Notes under the pieces: generated by a model
Told to the model about the DNA's origin: nothing
The model's database searches: none
The model's input: only the letters and a program-made list of their open reading frames with translations
Made by a program: the position numbers and the translations under genes
In this document: positions 42,001 through 50,387 of the stretch, in pieces
Layout: every line of letters starts with the position of its first letter
Numbering within the stretch: position 1 is the stretch's first letter
Assembly: GCA_038405435.1 (NCBI GenBank)
Contig: JBBYHZ010000005.1
Reading direction: 5' to 3' (one strand)
Length of the DNA stretch: 64,000 nucleotides
Source of the DNA: Dryocola clanedunensis_A
Lineage (GTDB): Bacteria > Pseudomonadota > Gammaproteobacteria > Enterobacterales > Enterobacteriaceae

Positions 42001-44028
42001 GAAATAATCCCGGCGCTCCCGGATCAGACGGACATCCAGACCCGAAGCAGCAAGTTTCTCCCCTTTGGCGTTGGTAAAGACGATATCAAAGCCAGCGTTG
42101 CTGTCTTCATCAACAATTGGCTGGGTGCGGGTGGTGTCAGTGCGATAGTCATAAACCTCTTTGCTGGCAAACTGAGGACGAATGCCTGGCAATGCGTCCG
42201 TCGGCCAGATTGCCTGCTCCGCGCGGCGAGTGACGGGACGACCACCGGATTCCAGCAGGCTTGCCTGGAATACCAGACGCAGCGGCGAATGAACATCGGC
42301 CCATTGGCTCTCCGTACTGACCGTGGTATTCCCCTGCTCATCGAGCTGGAGCTGAACCTCATCGAGGCTGCGGGAAAGATTCTCTTCGTTGATGTCACCG
42401 AACTGGAAGCCAGGCAGTGCCGCAACGGCTTCACGCAGCGGACGCAGGAACAGCTGTCCCTGCAGGCTGTTGCCTGCGGCTGGCGCACCGTAGAGATAAC
42501 GGCCGTTCACCTGGAAGGCAACGGCTTCGTCAGGGGCCGTCGGCTGCTGCCCGCTGGTGATACTGAGGGCCATACGCTCCGGCATAAAATCTTCAACTTT
42601 GAATGCCCAACTGCGTGGCTGGTTGTCCCCGGTATTGACCCGGACCTGCCAGTTGCCCGTCTGAACGTCGCTGCCCAGTGGATAAGAGAACTGATAAAGG
42701 CCATTTTCTGGCTGCCAGACCTGGGTTCTTGCCACCTGCCCGTCCGGTTTTACGACCTCCAGTTTTACCGGCTGGGCAGGCAAAGGCTTACCGTCACCGT
42801 CGCGCAGCAGCGCGTTTAAAATCACCGTTTCGCCGGGGCGATACAGGTCGCGCGGACCAAACATGAAGAACTGTTTGCTGTAGCCCTCTTCCCCGGCGAT
42901 ATCAAACTCCGCCAGGTCCAGTGCCGGACGGCTCAGGTCCAGCAGCGTGGTCTGTTCACCGCTACGGGCCAGTAACAACACGCCTTTGCTTATCTTTTCC
43001 AACAGCGCATGACCATCACCATCACTCTTCGTCTGCGTTACCGTCTGGCCTTTTTCATTAAGCAGCGTCAGCTCCACGCCTGACTGAGCGGCGCCGTTTT
43101 CCAGGCTTTGGGTGAAGACATCCAGACGATCGTGATAACGATGTAAAGAGACGCCAATGTCACTCAAGGTGAAGAGCGTCGCAGCGTTGCTGTAGCTGTA
43201 GTGCCCCGCTTCATTCATGATGGCAACGTAAACACCCGCCTGTTGCAAAGGCTTAATATCGCCCAGCGGCAGCATGATTTTTTCACGCGTATTACGCTGT
43301 GGATTGAGTTCGAACCGCCCGCTATAGACTAAATCAGCTAGCTTGAGCTGGTTTTCAGACTCCCAGTTGGAGACGGCGTTGCGGTACTCCCACTGGCTGA
43401 CAAACGAGGCAAGCGATTCGTTTTTAATGCGGTAGAAATTGACGTCCACTTTGTCCACGTTCAGCGCCATGACGGGCAGGCCGGTAATAACCTTTGTGGG
43501 CAGCAGCGAACCCCTGCTGGCAAAGCCAACGCTAGGCTGGATATCGCGCGTGGCAATTTGCTTTTCGTAGTTGTTATCGAAGGTGTTTTTATTCAGTGCC
43601 GCCAGCCCGCTGTCGACGGTCAGCATCAGATTACGCTTCGGCTCGAGATGCCGCATACGCAGTTCTTTCAAATTCTGCGAAAGCTCCCAGGCGCCGTCAA
43701 CTTTGCCGCTGGTTTTGTCCACCAGGTGTACTACGCGGGAAAAGTCCTGATCGGGATTGAGGGGGACAGAAAAAGTCAGCACCAGGGCGCTTGATCCATC
43801 CAGCTGAACTTCCGAGGCGTCCAGCAGCTTCAGCGGCTTTCCGGCAGAGAGTTGCGATAGCTTTTCAAGCTGTGCGGCGTCAGGTTTCTTCGCAGGGGCT
43901 GCGCTTTGCTTTTCAGCCGCAGCTGGAGGGGCAGAGGTCGCCTCAGAAGTGTTTTTATCATCACATCCTCCCAGCGCTAAAGCCGCCAATAAAGCCGCCG
44001 TGAGGCCAACTAACCGCATGTTTCTCAT
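39061..44028 (-). CDS. yfhM: Bacterial alpha-2-macroglobulin lipoprotein YfhM
   Basis: 1655 residues (E. coli 1653). A periplasmic protease trap anchored in the inner membrane. The signal peptide ends at lipobox ALGGCDD, with the lipidated Cys at residue 22. Order: N-terminal MG domains, the bait region, then the thioester motif CLEQ in AYPYGCLEQTTSG near residue 1185 inside an alpha/alpha toroid, and a C-terminal receptor-like domain ending VPQWRATG. The thioester Cys and Gln are both present, so covalent trapping should be possible. It precedes pbpC by 12 bp; the two act together in defence and cell-wall repair in the accepted model. Confidence 0.96.
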   Translation of the reverse strand: MRNMRLVGLTAALLAALALGGCDDKNTSEATSAPPAAAEKQSAAPAKKPDAAQLEKLSQLSAGKPLKLLDASEVQLDGSSALVLTFSVPLNPDQDFSRVVHLVDKTSGKVDGAWELSQNLKELRMRHLEPKRNLMLTVDSGLAALNKNTFDNNYEKQIATRDIQPSVGFASRGSLLPTKVITGLPVMALNVDKVDVNFYRIKNESLASFVSQWEYRNAVSNWESENQLKLADLVYSGRFELNPQRNTREKIMLPLGDIKPLQQAGVYVAIMNEAGHYSYSNAATLFTLSDIGVSLHRYHDRLDVFTQSLENGAAQSGVELTLLNEKGQTVTQTKSDGDGHALLEKISKGVLLLARSGEQTTLLDLSRPALDLAEFDIAGEEGYSKQFFMFGPRDLYRPGETVILNALLRDGDGKPLPAQPVKLEVVKPDGQVARTQVWQPENGLYQFSYPLGSDVQTGNWQVRVNTGDNQPRSWAFKVEDFMPERMALSITSGQQPTAPDEAVAFQVNGRYLYGAPAAGNSLQGQLFLRPLREAVAALPGFQFGDINEENLSRSLDEVQLQLDEQGNTTVSTESQWADVHSPLRLVFQASLLESGGRPVTRRAEQAIWPTDALPGIRPQFASKEVYDYRTDTTRTQPIVDEDSNAGFDIVFTNAKGEKLAASGLDVRLIRERRDYFWNWEEGQGWQSQYDQKDLVEAEQKVDLAAGETGRVSFPVEWGSYRLEVRAPDSEIVSSVRFWAGYSWQDNSDGTGSVRPDRVMLKIDKPAYKPGDTIKLHIAAPAAGKGYAMVESSDGPLWWKEIDVPAEGLDISIPVDKSWQRHDLYLSTLVVRPGDKNRAATPKRAVGILHLPLGDEDRRLGIALEGPAKMRPNQTLTMKVKANVKNGETPKKINVLLSAVDSGVLSITDYKTPDPWEAFFGRKRYGADLYDIYGQVIEGEGKLATLRFGGDGDEGDELSRGGKKPVNHVTIIAQQAQPVMLDDKGEGTVTLPIGDFNGELRVMAQAWTDDRFGNSENKVIVAAPLVTELAAPRFMASGDNSRLALDLTNLTDLPQQLTVNLKTSGLLSLDALSSLPVKLAPGARSTLFIPVRALDGFGDGELSAEITGLNLPGETVAPQMKQWKLGVRPAFPAQTVNSGAVLAPGEVWNISAGHLSGLAPKTLEGQLLLSGRPPLNLARYIRELKAYPYGCLEQTTSGLFPSLYTNRAQLTALGIEGISDEQRRGAIDVGIGRLLDMQRDNGGFGLWDKEGPEEYWLTAYVTDFLVRAGEQGYSVNSDALNNANQRLLRYLQDPGLIALRYSDDTAASKFAVQAYAGLVLARQQKAPLGALRELWQHHETAKAGLPLVQLGVALKLMGDAPRSQQALTLGLQTKRDDRRIWMADYGSDLRDKAMMLSLLEENKLMPEQQNQLLQTLSDLAYSQRWLSTQESNSLFLAGRNWQTAKGDWQAQTSFSSDPLKAEKSLTRNLDADRLSALQVTNTGAANLYLRLDTAGYPQSAPQPYSNFLHVERHFLDAKGNAKPVSALKSGELVMVWLDVWADKNVPDALVVDLLPAGLELENQNLANSSASLGESSNEVQGLLNQMQQADIQHMEFRDDRFVAALPLNEGQHATLVYLARAVTPGSYTIPVPQVESMYVPQWRATGASAGVLTVLP

Positions 44029-44276
44029 TTTTTATCCCTGGCCATAGCGGCCCACAATCCCAGAACGTAGGGAAAGTATTATGCGTGAAGCAGAAAAAAG
44101 CGAAAGCATAAAAGCCGCCCGATGCGGGATGTCTCGCAAACAGAAAAGTAACGGATGCAAACGGCAGAAAACTTATTTCAGAACTTCGAGTTATCTCGCG
44201 TGCCGGGCGATGCGCGCTTGTCGATTTGGTAAAAAGCGTCGACAATCCATAGGTGAAAAATAATTCGGAGGCAACT

Positions 44277-45122
44277 ATGTCCACCTCTTACTTCGTTGCG
44301 GGCGACTGGCTCGCAGAACATATTTTTGATGCCGATATTCAGGTTCTGGACGCCCGTATGGCACCGGCAGGGCAGGAAGATCAGCGAAATATGAATCGTG
44401 AATATCAGGCAGGCCATTTACCTGGTGCGGTTTTTTTTGATATTGAAGCGCTGTCCGATCACACCAGTCCGCTGCCGCACATGATGCCACGCCCGGAAGC
44501 TTTCGCCGTGGCCATGCGTGAACTGGGGGTGAACAGTGATAAGCATCTGATAGTTTATGACGAGGGTAACCTGTTCTCTGCACCACGAGCCTGGTGGATG
44601 CTGCGTAGCTTTGGCGTTGAGAACGTGTCAATTCTGGCAGGGGGTCTGGCTGACTGGCAGCGCGAAGAGATGCCGCTGCAGCAGGGCGATGTCGAACTAC
44701 CGGAAGGTGAGTTCGAGGTTAATTTTGATCCGCTGACGATCAAACGCCTGACGGATGTCCTGCTGGTCAGCCACGAAGGCACTGCCCAACTGGTAGATGC
44801 CCGCCCGGCTGCCCGTTTCAATGCGCAAATGGATGAACCGCGCCCGGGTTTAAAACGCGGGCATATACCCGGCGCGCTCAACGTGCCGTGGGGCGATCTG
44901 GTGGAGAATGGCCAGTTGAAAACCACGGATGAGCTGAGTGAAATTTTCGAACGTCAGGGCGTGAGCTTTGAGAAGCCGATAATTGCCAGCTGCGGCTCCG
45001 GCGTCACCGCTGCCGTGGTCGTACTGGCACTGACCACGCTGGGGGTGAACGGCGTCTCGCTGTATGACGGTTCGTGGAGCGAATGGGGAGCGCGTTCCGA
45101 CCTTCCCGTCGAACCCGCGTAA
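44277..45122 (+). CDS. sseA: 3-mercaptopyruvate sulfurtransferase SseA
   Basis: 281 residues, E. coli length. SseA transfers sulfur from 3-mercaptopyruvate to thiols and cyanide. Two rhodanese domains are visible: an inactive N-terminal one (about 5-140) and a C-terminal one with the active-site loop SCGSGVTA, Cys at about 238, whose Ser/Gly-rich six-residue loop is typical of mercaptopyruvate rather than thiosulfate sulfurtransferases. The start is the ATG of MSTSYFVAGDW with GGAG seven bases upstream; eight extra upstream codons are open but not conserved. It is divergent from yfhM, 248 bp apart. Confidence 0.95.
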   Translation: MSTSYFVAGDWLAEHIFDADIQVLDARMAPAGQEDQRNMNREYQAGHLPGAVFFDIEALSDHTSPLPHMMPRPEAFAVAMRELGVNSDKHLIVYDEGNLFSAPRAWWMLRSFGVENVSILAGGLADWQREEMPLQQGDVELPEGEFEVNFDPLTIKRLTDVLLVSHEGTAQLVDARPAARFNAQMDEPRPGLKRGHIPGALNVPWGDLVENGQLKTTDELSEIFERQGVSFEKPIIASCGSGVTAAVVVLALTTLGVNGVSLYDGSWSEWGARSDLPVEPA

Positions 45123-45128
45123 ACAGCT

Positions 45129-45149
45129 ACCCCCTCGGTGAGGGGGTAA
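45129..45149. terminator. Hairpin between convergent sseA and sseB
   Basis: TACCCCCT pairs with AGGGGGTA around a five-base loop in the 31-bp gap between the two stop codons. There is little T-run on either side, so termination strength is uncertain. Confidence 0.6.
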
Positions 45150-45153
45150 CCTG

Positions 45154-45930
45154 TCAGATTATACGGTTCGTTTTGAAGTCGCGCAGGAAGCTGCCCCAGC
45201 GGCGTTCGTAGAACGGGGTGATATGGGCCATCATAAAGTGGCTAATCCCCTTCTCGCCTTCAGCGACCAGACAGATATCTACCGGCTCATCACCCGGTAA
45301 GGTGTCCGTCGCCACGCTACCCGTCTGGCGGATAATCGCGTCGACGTCGCCCTCGGCCTCGATTCCAATCAGCAGGTTCGGCTGCTCGTCGGCCTGCTCC
45401 TTAATGGAGCACAGAAAGGCCCGCTTCACCGTTTTCAGGCTTTTGAACAGCGTGGTCAGCGATTCCACCATCTGCGCCGGCGGCTCGGCAACTTCTGAAA
45501 GCAGCAGCGAGGCGCCGCCTTCGAGGATTTCCTGCTGGCTAAGCGGGTCACCTTCGCTGCTAATCAAATGGCTGATTTCTCGCGGGGTAAACTCTTTGCC
45601 CGTTGGCAGTTTGGCGTTCAGGAACAGCGTCTCGCCGATGGTCATTTCAAACAGGGTATGCACAGGCATCGCCACAAAGGCCTGCTGGTGGCTGATGGCC
45701 TGCTGTAACGCCTCTACGGAGGTGAAAAAAGGGATAACGGAGGTGCCGTCTTCTTTTTCCCAGTGCTGTAATTCAACCGCGCTATCTGCATCTATGGCCT
45801 CGCCTTCGGCCGCTTCGCCCGGCACCCAGACGGTGGACTCCAGCAGTACCCGGAAGAACGCCGGACGGTAGGCTGGCTCGGTTGCCGCCTGCTCCAGCAG
45901 GGTTTCAAGTTCGTTTTTTGGTTCTGACAT
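45154..45930 (-). CDS. sseB: Enhanced serine sensitivity protein SseB
   Basis: 258 residues, E. coli length. SseB family with an N-terminal and a C-terminal domain (about 15-130 and 135-258). The start is the ATG of MSEPKNELETLL; the longer upstream frame overlaps a REP element. Overexpression of the E. coli gene gives serine sensitivity, but the molecular role is not known. The ending FYERRWGSFLRDFKTNRII is nearly identical to E. coli. Confidence 0.94.
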   Translation of the reverse strand: MSEPKNELETLLEQAATEPAYRPAFFRVLLESTVWVPGEAAEGEAIDADSAVELQHWEKEDGTSVIPFFTSVEALQQAISHQQAFVAMPVHTLFEMTIGETLFLNAKLPTGKEFTPREISHLISSEGDPLSQQEILEGGASLLLSEVAEPPAQMVESLTTLFKSLKTVKRAFLCSIKEQADEQPNLLIGIEAEGDVDAIIRQTGSVATDTLPGDEPVDICLVAEGEKGISHFMMAHITPFYERRWGSFLRDFKTNRII

Positions 45931-45951
45931 TGTGGTTCCAGGAAAAGCATA

Positions 45952-46031
45952 GTTGTAGGGTGAACAGGCGCATTGCCCTCCACCACTTATCTGATAAAGC
46001 GGCGGATGGCGCATGCTTATCCGCCCTACAA
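45952..46031. repeat. REP pair between pepB and sseB
   Basis: Two REP-like palindromes in opposite orientation: 45952-45981 begins TGTAGGG and pairs GGG with CCC; 46001-46031 pairs GGCGGAT with ATCCGCC and ends CCCTACA. The TGTAGGG and CCCTACA tails face each other, the layout of a BIME. It ends 8 bases from the pepB stop codon. Confidence 0.78.
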
Positions 46032-46038
46032 AAAGGTG

Positions 46039-47325
46039 TTATTTACTCGTCAACAGGTTAGCAATTGCACGCACGCCCAGGCCGGTTGCGCCCGCTGACC
46101 ATTGCTCTACCGCGGCTTTGCGATAGGTTGCGGAGCAGTCCACGTGCAGCCAGCCCTGATGGTAATTTTCCACGAAGTGGGAAAGGAAACCTGCTGCGGT
46201 GCTGGCACCCGCCGGGAAAGAGGCGTTGGAAGTGTTGTTCAGCTCGGCAAAGTTAGACGGCAGCTGGTTGCGGTGGAACTCAGCCAGCGGCAGACGCCAG
46301 AACGGTTCGTTCTCCTGCGCGGCGCTCGCCATCAGGCTGTTTACCAGCCCGTCATCGAAGCTGAACAGCGCATGATAGTCGTTGCCCAGCGCGGTTTTCG
46401 CCGCCCCCGTTAAGGTTGCGCAGTCGATGATCAGCTCTGGTTTTTGCGCGCTGGCGTCGATCAGGCCATCGGCCAGTACCAGACGGCCTTCCGCATCGGT
46501 GTTCATCACCTCGACGGTTTTGCCATTGCGGTATTTGATGATGTCGCCAAGCTTAAAGGCGTTACCGCTGACCATGTTGTCCGCGCAGCACAGGTATAGC
46601 TTAACGCGCTTGTTCAGACCGCGAGTAATCGCGAAAGCCAGCGCCCCCGTGATAGTAGCCGCGCCGCCCATATCGGACTTCATGGAGTCCATGAACGCGC
46701 TTTGCTTCATGCTGTAACCGCCGGAGTCAAAGGTGATGCCCTTGCCGACCAGAGCCGCGAAGACCGGCGCTTCAGGGTTGCCCGTCGGGTTGTAATCCAG
46801 CGCCAGTAAAACCGGCGGACGCTCAGAGCCACGGCCCACGGTGTGGATACCCATATAGTTCTGCTCGCGCAGATCTTCGCCTTTCGTGATGCGGTAAGAA
46901 ACCCGATCGCAGGCTACATCACATAGCAGGTCCACCGCGCGAGATGCCAGTTGCTCAGGCCCCAGATCTTCCGCCGGTGCGTTGATGGTATTGCGAACCC
47001 AGTCGATGATTTTCAGACGGTTATCCAGCTCTTTCTGGTCAGCGTCATTCAGCTGCGCCCACTCAACTTTACGAGTGCCTTTTGGCGCGCGGTAGCCCTG
47101 CCAGAAGGCCCAGCTTTTCTCTACGTCCCAGCCCTCACCCGCCAGCTGAACGTGCTTCAGGCCCTGACCGTCGATTTTGCGCGCGGCGCGCTGAATTAAC
47201 CCTAAGTCGTCTTTGCCGTTCAGGTGCAGGGTAATGCCTGCGTCATTGATACTGTAAGCGGCTTTTTCGCCCCAGCGCGCATCGGCAGGCGCGGTGGAAA
47301 GCGTGATTTTCATGGCTTCAGACAT
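46039..47325 (-). CDS. pepB: Peptidase B (M17 aminopeptidase)
   Basis: 428 residues (E. coli 427). PepB is a two-metal leucyl-aminopeptidase-family enzyme that removes N-terminal residues, preferring Glu, Asp and Leu in E. coli studies. The metal-binding core is LVGKGITFDSGGYSMK (about 190-207), SDMGGAA and the M17 signature NTDAEGRLVL near 270. The start is the ATG of MSEAMKITLSTAPAD; eleven upstream codons are open but lack conservation. It lies downstream of the isc operon terminator and before a BIME. Confidence 0.96.
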   Translation of the reverse strand: MSEAMKITLSTAPADARWGEKAAYSINDAGITLHLNGKDDLGLIQRAARKIDGQGLKHVQLAGEGWDVEKSWAFWQGYRAPKGTRKVEWAQLNDADQKELDNRLKIIDWVRNTINAPAEDLGPEQLASRAVDLLCDVACDRVSYRITKGEDLREQNYMGIHTVGRGSERPPVLLALDYNPTGNPEAPVFAALVGKGITFDSGGYSMKQSAFMDSMKSDMGGAATITGALAFAITRGLNKRVKLYLCCADNMVSGNAFKLGDIIKYRNGKTVEVMNTDAEGRLVLADGLIDASAQKPELIIDCATLTGAAKTALGNDYHALFSFDDGLVNSLMASAAQENEPFWRLPLAEFHRNQLPSNFAELNNTSNASFPAGASTAAGFLSHFVENYHQGWLHVDCSATYRKAAVEQWSAGATGLGVRAIANLLTSK

Positions 47326-47363
47326 GTTGTTTTCCTTATATTTTTTTAGCACATGCACAATAT

Positions 47364-47388
47364 GAAACGGGCCGCCTGAGGCAGCCCG
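47364..47388 (-). terminator. Terminator after iscX (end of isc operon)
   Basis: CGGGCTGCC pairs with GGCGGCCCG (one wobble pair) around a three-base loop and is followed by a short T-rich stretch TTTCATATT on the minus strand. It is 11 bases beyond the iscX stop and 39 before pepB. Confidence 0.72.
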
Positions 47389-47398
47389 CTTGGTTCAA

Positions 47399-47599
47399 CT
47401 ATTCTGCTTCATCTAACCAGACTAACAGAATCGCTTCCAGAATTTTTTCATTGGATGCGTTTGGATCGTCGTCAAAATCTTCCAGATCGCATACCCACTG
47501 ATGAAGATCGGTGAAGCGCACAGTTTTCGGATCGAGATCCGGGCGGCTGTCGTACAGCGCTTCGCCGATTTCACGGCTGTCGGTCCATTTCAGTCCCAT
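47399..47599 (-). CDS. iscX: Fe-S assembly protein IscX (YfhJ)
   Basis: 66 residues, E. coli length. A small acidic winged-helix-like protein that binds IscS and iron and tunes cluster assembly. MGLKWTDSREIGEALYD and the acidic end DLEDFDDDPNASNEKILEAI are highly conserved, including the acidic patch that meets IscS. The start is the ATG of MGLKW, ten bases after fdx; the longer upstream frame overlaps fdx. Last gene of the isc operon. Confidence 0.95.
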   Translation of the reverse strand: MGLKWTDSREIGEALYDSRPDLDPKTVRFTDLHQWVCDLEDFDDDPNASNEKILEAILLVWLDEAE

Positions 47600-47609
47600 T
47601 AAGCCCCCG

Positions 47610-47945
47610 TTAGTGCTCGCGCGCATGGTTGATGGTGTAGCGCGGCATCTCAACAACCAGGTCTTCGTCAGTGACGCGAGCCTGGCAGCTCAGACGGCTT
47701 TCCGGCTCCAGACCCCAGGCCTTATCAAGCATGTCGTCTTCATCTTCCGTGCTTTCCGCAAGGGAGTCGAAGCCTTCACGCACAACGCAGTGGCAGGTGG
47801 TGCAGGCGCAGGATTTTTCACAGGCGTGTTCAATCTCGATACCGTTGCGCAGGGCCACGTCAAGAATGGTCTCACCGACATTCGCTTCCAGAACTGCGCC
47901 ATCCGGACAAAGGTCCTGATGAGGCAGAAAAACAATCTTTGGCAT
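47610..47945 (-). CDS. fdx: Adrenodoxin-type [2Fe-2S] ferredoxin Fdx
   Basis: 111 residues, E. coli length. Fdx donates electrons for Fe-S cluster assembly on IscU. Cluster ligands are Cys42, Cys48 and Cys51 in HACEKSCACTTCHC and Cys87 in LSCQARV. The C-terminal YTINHAREH is conserved. It starts one base after hscA, so translation is likely coupled. Confidence 0.97.
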   Translation of the reverse strand: MPKIVFLPHQDLCPDGAVLEANVGETILDVALRNGIEIEHACEKSCACTTCHCVVREGFDSLAESTEDEDDMLDKAWGLEPESRLSCQARVTDEDLVVEMPRYTINHAREH

Positions 47946-47946
47946 G

Positions 47947-49797
47947 TTAAACCTCGTCCACGGAGTGGCCTTTCAGCGCTTTACGGATCGATTGATCCAT
48001 ACGGCGAGCGGCGAAATCCTGGGTTTGTTTGTCTACGTTTTTAATGGCTTGTTCGATCGCATCGGTGTCGTCACCTGCGGCGGCGGCGCTAAGCGCAACC
48101 ATCGCGGCGTCGATTTCCGAGCGTTCTGCGGCGCTTAACAGCGCGGCATCCGTGGCTAACGCGCCCTGCAGGCTTTCCAGCACGCGGGCCGCGTCGACTT
48201 TTTGCTCCGCGAGCATGCGCGCTTTCACGTCATGCTCGGCAAAACTCATGGAGTCCTGAATCATGGTGGCGATTTCGCCATCGCTCAGGCCGTAAGAAGG
48301 TTTCACCTGGATAGACGCTTCCACGCCGGTGGATTTCTCCATCGCCGTTACGCTCAGCAGGCCATCCGCATCCACCTGGAAGGTGACGCGGATATGCGCA
48401 CCGCCCGCAGGCATCGCCGGGATGCCACGCAGCGTAAAGCGAGCCAGAGAACGGCAGTCCTGCACCAGTTCACGCTCACCCTGTAAAACCTGAATCGACA
48501 TTGCGGTCTGGCCGTCTTTGAAGGTCGTGAAGTCCTGCGCGCGCGCCACCGGAATCGTGGTGTTACGCGGGATCACTTTTTCAACCAGCCCGCCCATTGT
48601 TTCCAGGCCGAGCGACAGGGGTATGACGTCCAGCAGCAGCATTTCGCTGTCCGGCTTGTTGCCGACCAGGATATCAGCCTGGATAGCCGCGCCGATGGCG
48701 ACAACTTTATCCGGGTCGATTGACGTCAGCGGCGTGCGGCCAAAGAACTCACCCACGCGTTCACGCACCAGCGGTACGCGAGTTGAACCGCCAACCATCA
48801 CAACTTCCAGCACTTCCCCGGCTTCCACTGCGGCATCTTTCAGCGCACGGCGGCAGGCCAGCAAAGTACGTTTAACCAGGGCCGCAATCAGCTCGTTGAA
48901 CTGTTCGCGCGTCACGGAGCCTTTCCAGCCTGCGACCTCAACGGGAGCGCTTTCTGCATCGCTGAGGGCAATTTTGGCGGCAATCGCTGCGTCCAGTAAC
49001 TGACGCTGTACGCGATCGTCGCTGCGGTCGGCAACGCCAGCATGCTCACGCAGCCAGTCCGCGAGCAGATGGTCGAAGTCGTCGCCGCCCAGCGCGGAAT
49101 CGCCGCCGGTAGCCAGCACCTCGAACACCCCGCGGCTTAAGCGCAGAATAGAAATATCAAATGTACCGCCGCCCAAATCATAGACCGCGATAACGCCTTC
49201 TTTGCCGGAATCCAGGCCGTAGGCAATGGCCGCTGCGGTAGGTTCGTTCAGCAGACGCAATACGTGCAGGCCAGCCAGACGCGCGGCGTCTTTAGTGCCC
49301 TGGCGCTGTGCGTCATCGAAGTAAGCAGGAACGGTAATCACTACGCCATCCAGCTCGCCTTCCAGCGCTTCGGTAGCGCGCAGGGAAAGCGCCTTGAGGA
49401 TATCGGCGGAGATACGAATTGGGTTTAACAACCCCGCAGGCGTGGCGATCATCGGCAGACCGTTTTCGCTGGCTTGCAGTTTGTAGGGGAGATGCGGGTA
49501 ACGTGCCTGGATATCGCTCAGCGAACGGCCCATCAGGCGCTTAACGGAGCTGATGGTGTTAGCCGGATCTGCCGCCGCTTGCGCACGCGCGTCCCAGCCG
49601 ACGTTCAGGCCAACCTGCTGATAGTGGACGACCGAAGGTAACAGATGGCGCCCTTCGCGGTCCGCCAGCGTTTCGGCCTGACCACTGCGCACGGTGGCCA
49701 CCAGGGAATTGGTGGTACCTAAGTCGATGCCCGCCGCCAGTTTACGCTGGTGCGGCGCGGCGCTCAGGCCGGGCTCACTGATTTGTAATAACGCCAT
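47947..49797 (-). CDS. hscA: Fe-S-specific Hsp70 chaperone HscA
   Basis: 616 residues, E. coli length. HscA binds the LPPVK motif of IscU and drives cluster transfer with ATP. The N-terminal Hsp70 ATPase domain starts AAGIDLGTTNSLVATVRSG with VYDLGGGTFDISIL near 195 and VMVGGSTRVPLVRE near 325; the substrate-binding domain begins about residue 385 and a helical lid ends SIRKALKGHSVDEV. It is followed 12 bases later by hscB on its upstream side and one base by fdx downstream. Confidence 0.97.
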   Translation of the reverse strand: MALLQISEPGLSAAPHQRKLAAGIDLGTTNSLVATVRSGQAETLADREGRHLLPSVVHYQQVGLNVGWDARAQAAADPANTISSVKRLMGRSLSDIQARYPHLPYKLQASENGLPMIATPAGLLNPIRISADILKALSLRATEALEGELDGVVITVPAYFDDAQRQGTKDAARLAGLHVLRLLNEPTAAAIAYGLDSGKEGVIAVYDLGGGTFDISILRLSRGVFEVLATGGDSALGGDDFDHLLADWLREHAGVADRSDDRVQRQLLDAAIAAKIALSDAESAPVEVAGWKGSVTREQFNELIAALVKRTLLACRRALKDAAVEAGEVLEVVMVGGSTRVPLVRERVGEFFGRTPLTSIDPDKVVAIGAAIQADILVGNKPDSEMLLLDVIPLSLGLETMGGLVEKVIPRNTTIPVARAQDFTTFKDGQTAMSIQVLQGERELVQDCRSLARFTLRGIPAMPAGGAHIRVTFQVDADGLLSVTAMEKSTGVEASIQVKPSYGLSDGEIATMIQDSMSFAEHDVKARMLAEQKVDAARVLESLQGALATDAALLSAAERSEIDAAMVALSAAAAGDDTDAIEQAIKNVDKQTQDFAARRMDQSIRKALKGHSVDEV

Positions 49798-49809
49798 TTT
49801 AGCTTCCAG

Positions 49810-50325
49810 TTAAAAATCGAGCAGCTTTTCTTCGAGTTGTTCTATTTGGCTGCGCAGTTTATCGAGAAAACGGAGTTTACGCACGGTATCCGCCGCCTGC
49901 GTCCAGTCCTGAGCAGCAAGCTGCTGCACCATCTGTTCGCTGCGGTCTTTCACCATGCGGTTAACATTGGTCGCAAAAGACTCAAGACGGTCAGCCGCTT
50001 TTGCCTGCTCGATATTATCAAGCTCTTCGCGCAGTTCGAGCTGCTCCATCAGAAACGCGGTATCGCGCACGGTATGCTGCTCGTTAGCGAGATCAAAACC
50101 ATTGAGGGAGAGAATATACTCGGCGCGTAGCAGCGGGTGGCGCAGCGTTTGCCAGGCCTGGTTGATGGTGGCAGATTGTTGCACCGCCAACAGCTGTTCC
50201 GCCTGAGGGCGGCTGGCATATTTATCCGGATGGAACTGGCGCTGCAGCTCCTGGTAACGGGCAGCCAGCAGTTCGCGATCGACGGTGTATCCTGCCGGTA
50301 ACCCAAAGAGGGTAAAGTAATCCAT
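49810..50325 (-). CDS. hscB: J-type co-chaperone HscB
   Basis: 171 residues, E. coli length. HscB brings IscU to HscA. The J domain carries the HPD motif at residues 32-34 (QFHPDKYA), and the C-terminal helical domain (about 85-171) binds IscU. The start is the ATG of MDYFTLFGLPAGYTVD; the upstream open frame runs into the intergenic hairpin and is ignored. iscA lies 62 bp upstream, with a strong hairpin in the gap. Confidence 0.96.
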   Translation of the reverse strand: MDYFTLFGLPAGYTVDRELLAARYQELQRQFHPDKYASRPQAEQLLAVQQSATINQAWQTLRHPLLRAEYILSLNGFDLANEQHTVRDTAFLMEQLELREELDNIEQAKAADRLESFATNVNRMVKDRSEQMVQQLAAQDWTQAADTVRKLRFLDKLRSQIEQLEEKLLDF

Positions 50326-50355
50326 AACAGACTCGGGGTTAACGTGGTAAAGCGT

Positions 50356-50379
50356 CATCCCCCACCTGGGTGGGGGATG
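50356..50379 (-). other. Strong hairpin between iscA and hscB
   Basis: CATCCCCCAC pairs perfectly with GTGGGGGATG, a ten-base-pair stem with a four-base loop, in the only gap above 30 bp between iscS and iscX. No T-run follows, so it may protect or separate iscRSUA from hscBA-fdx-iscX mRNA rather than end transcription. Confidence 0.75.
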
Positions 50380-50387
50380 AGCTGAAG

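Noticed and set aside
41566..42819. 417-codon open frame on the plus strand over yfhM
   Set aside because: Shadow of yfhM; no signal, domain or conserved motif.
44081..44263. 60-codon open frame upstream of sseA
   Set aside because: It lies in the promoter and leader region, has high Lys/Arg content without hydrophobic pattern, and no good start signal.
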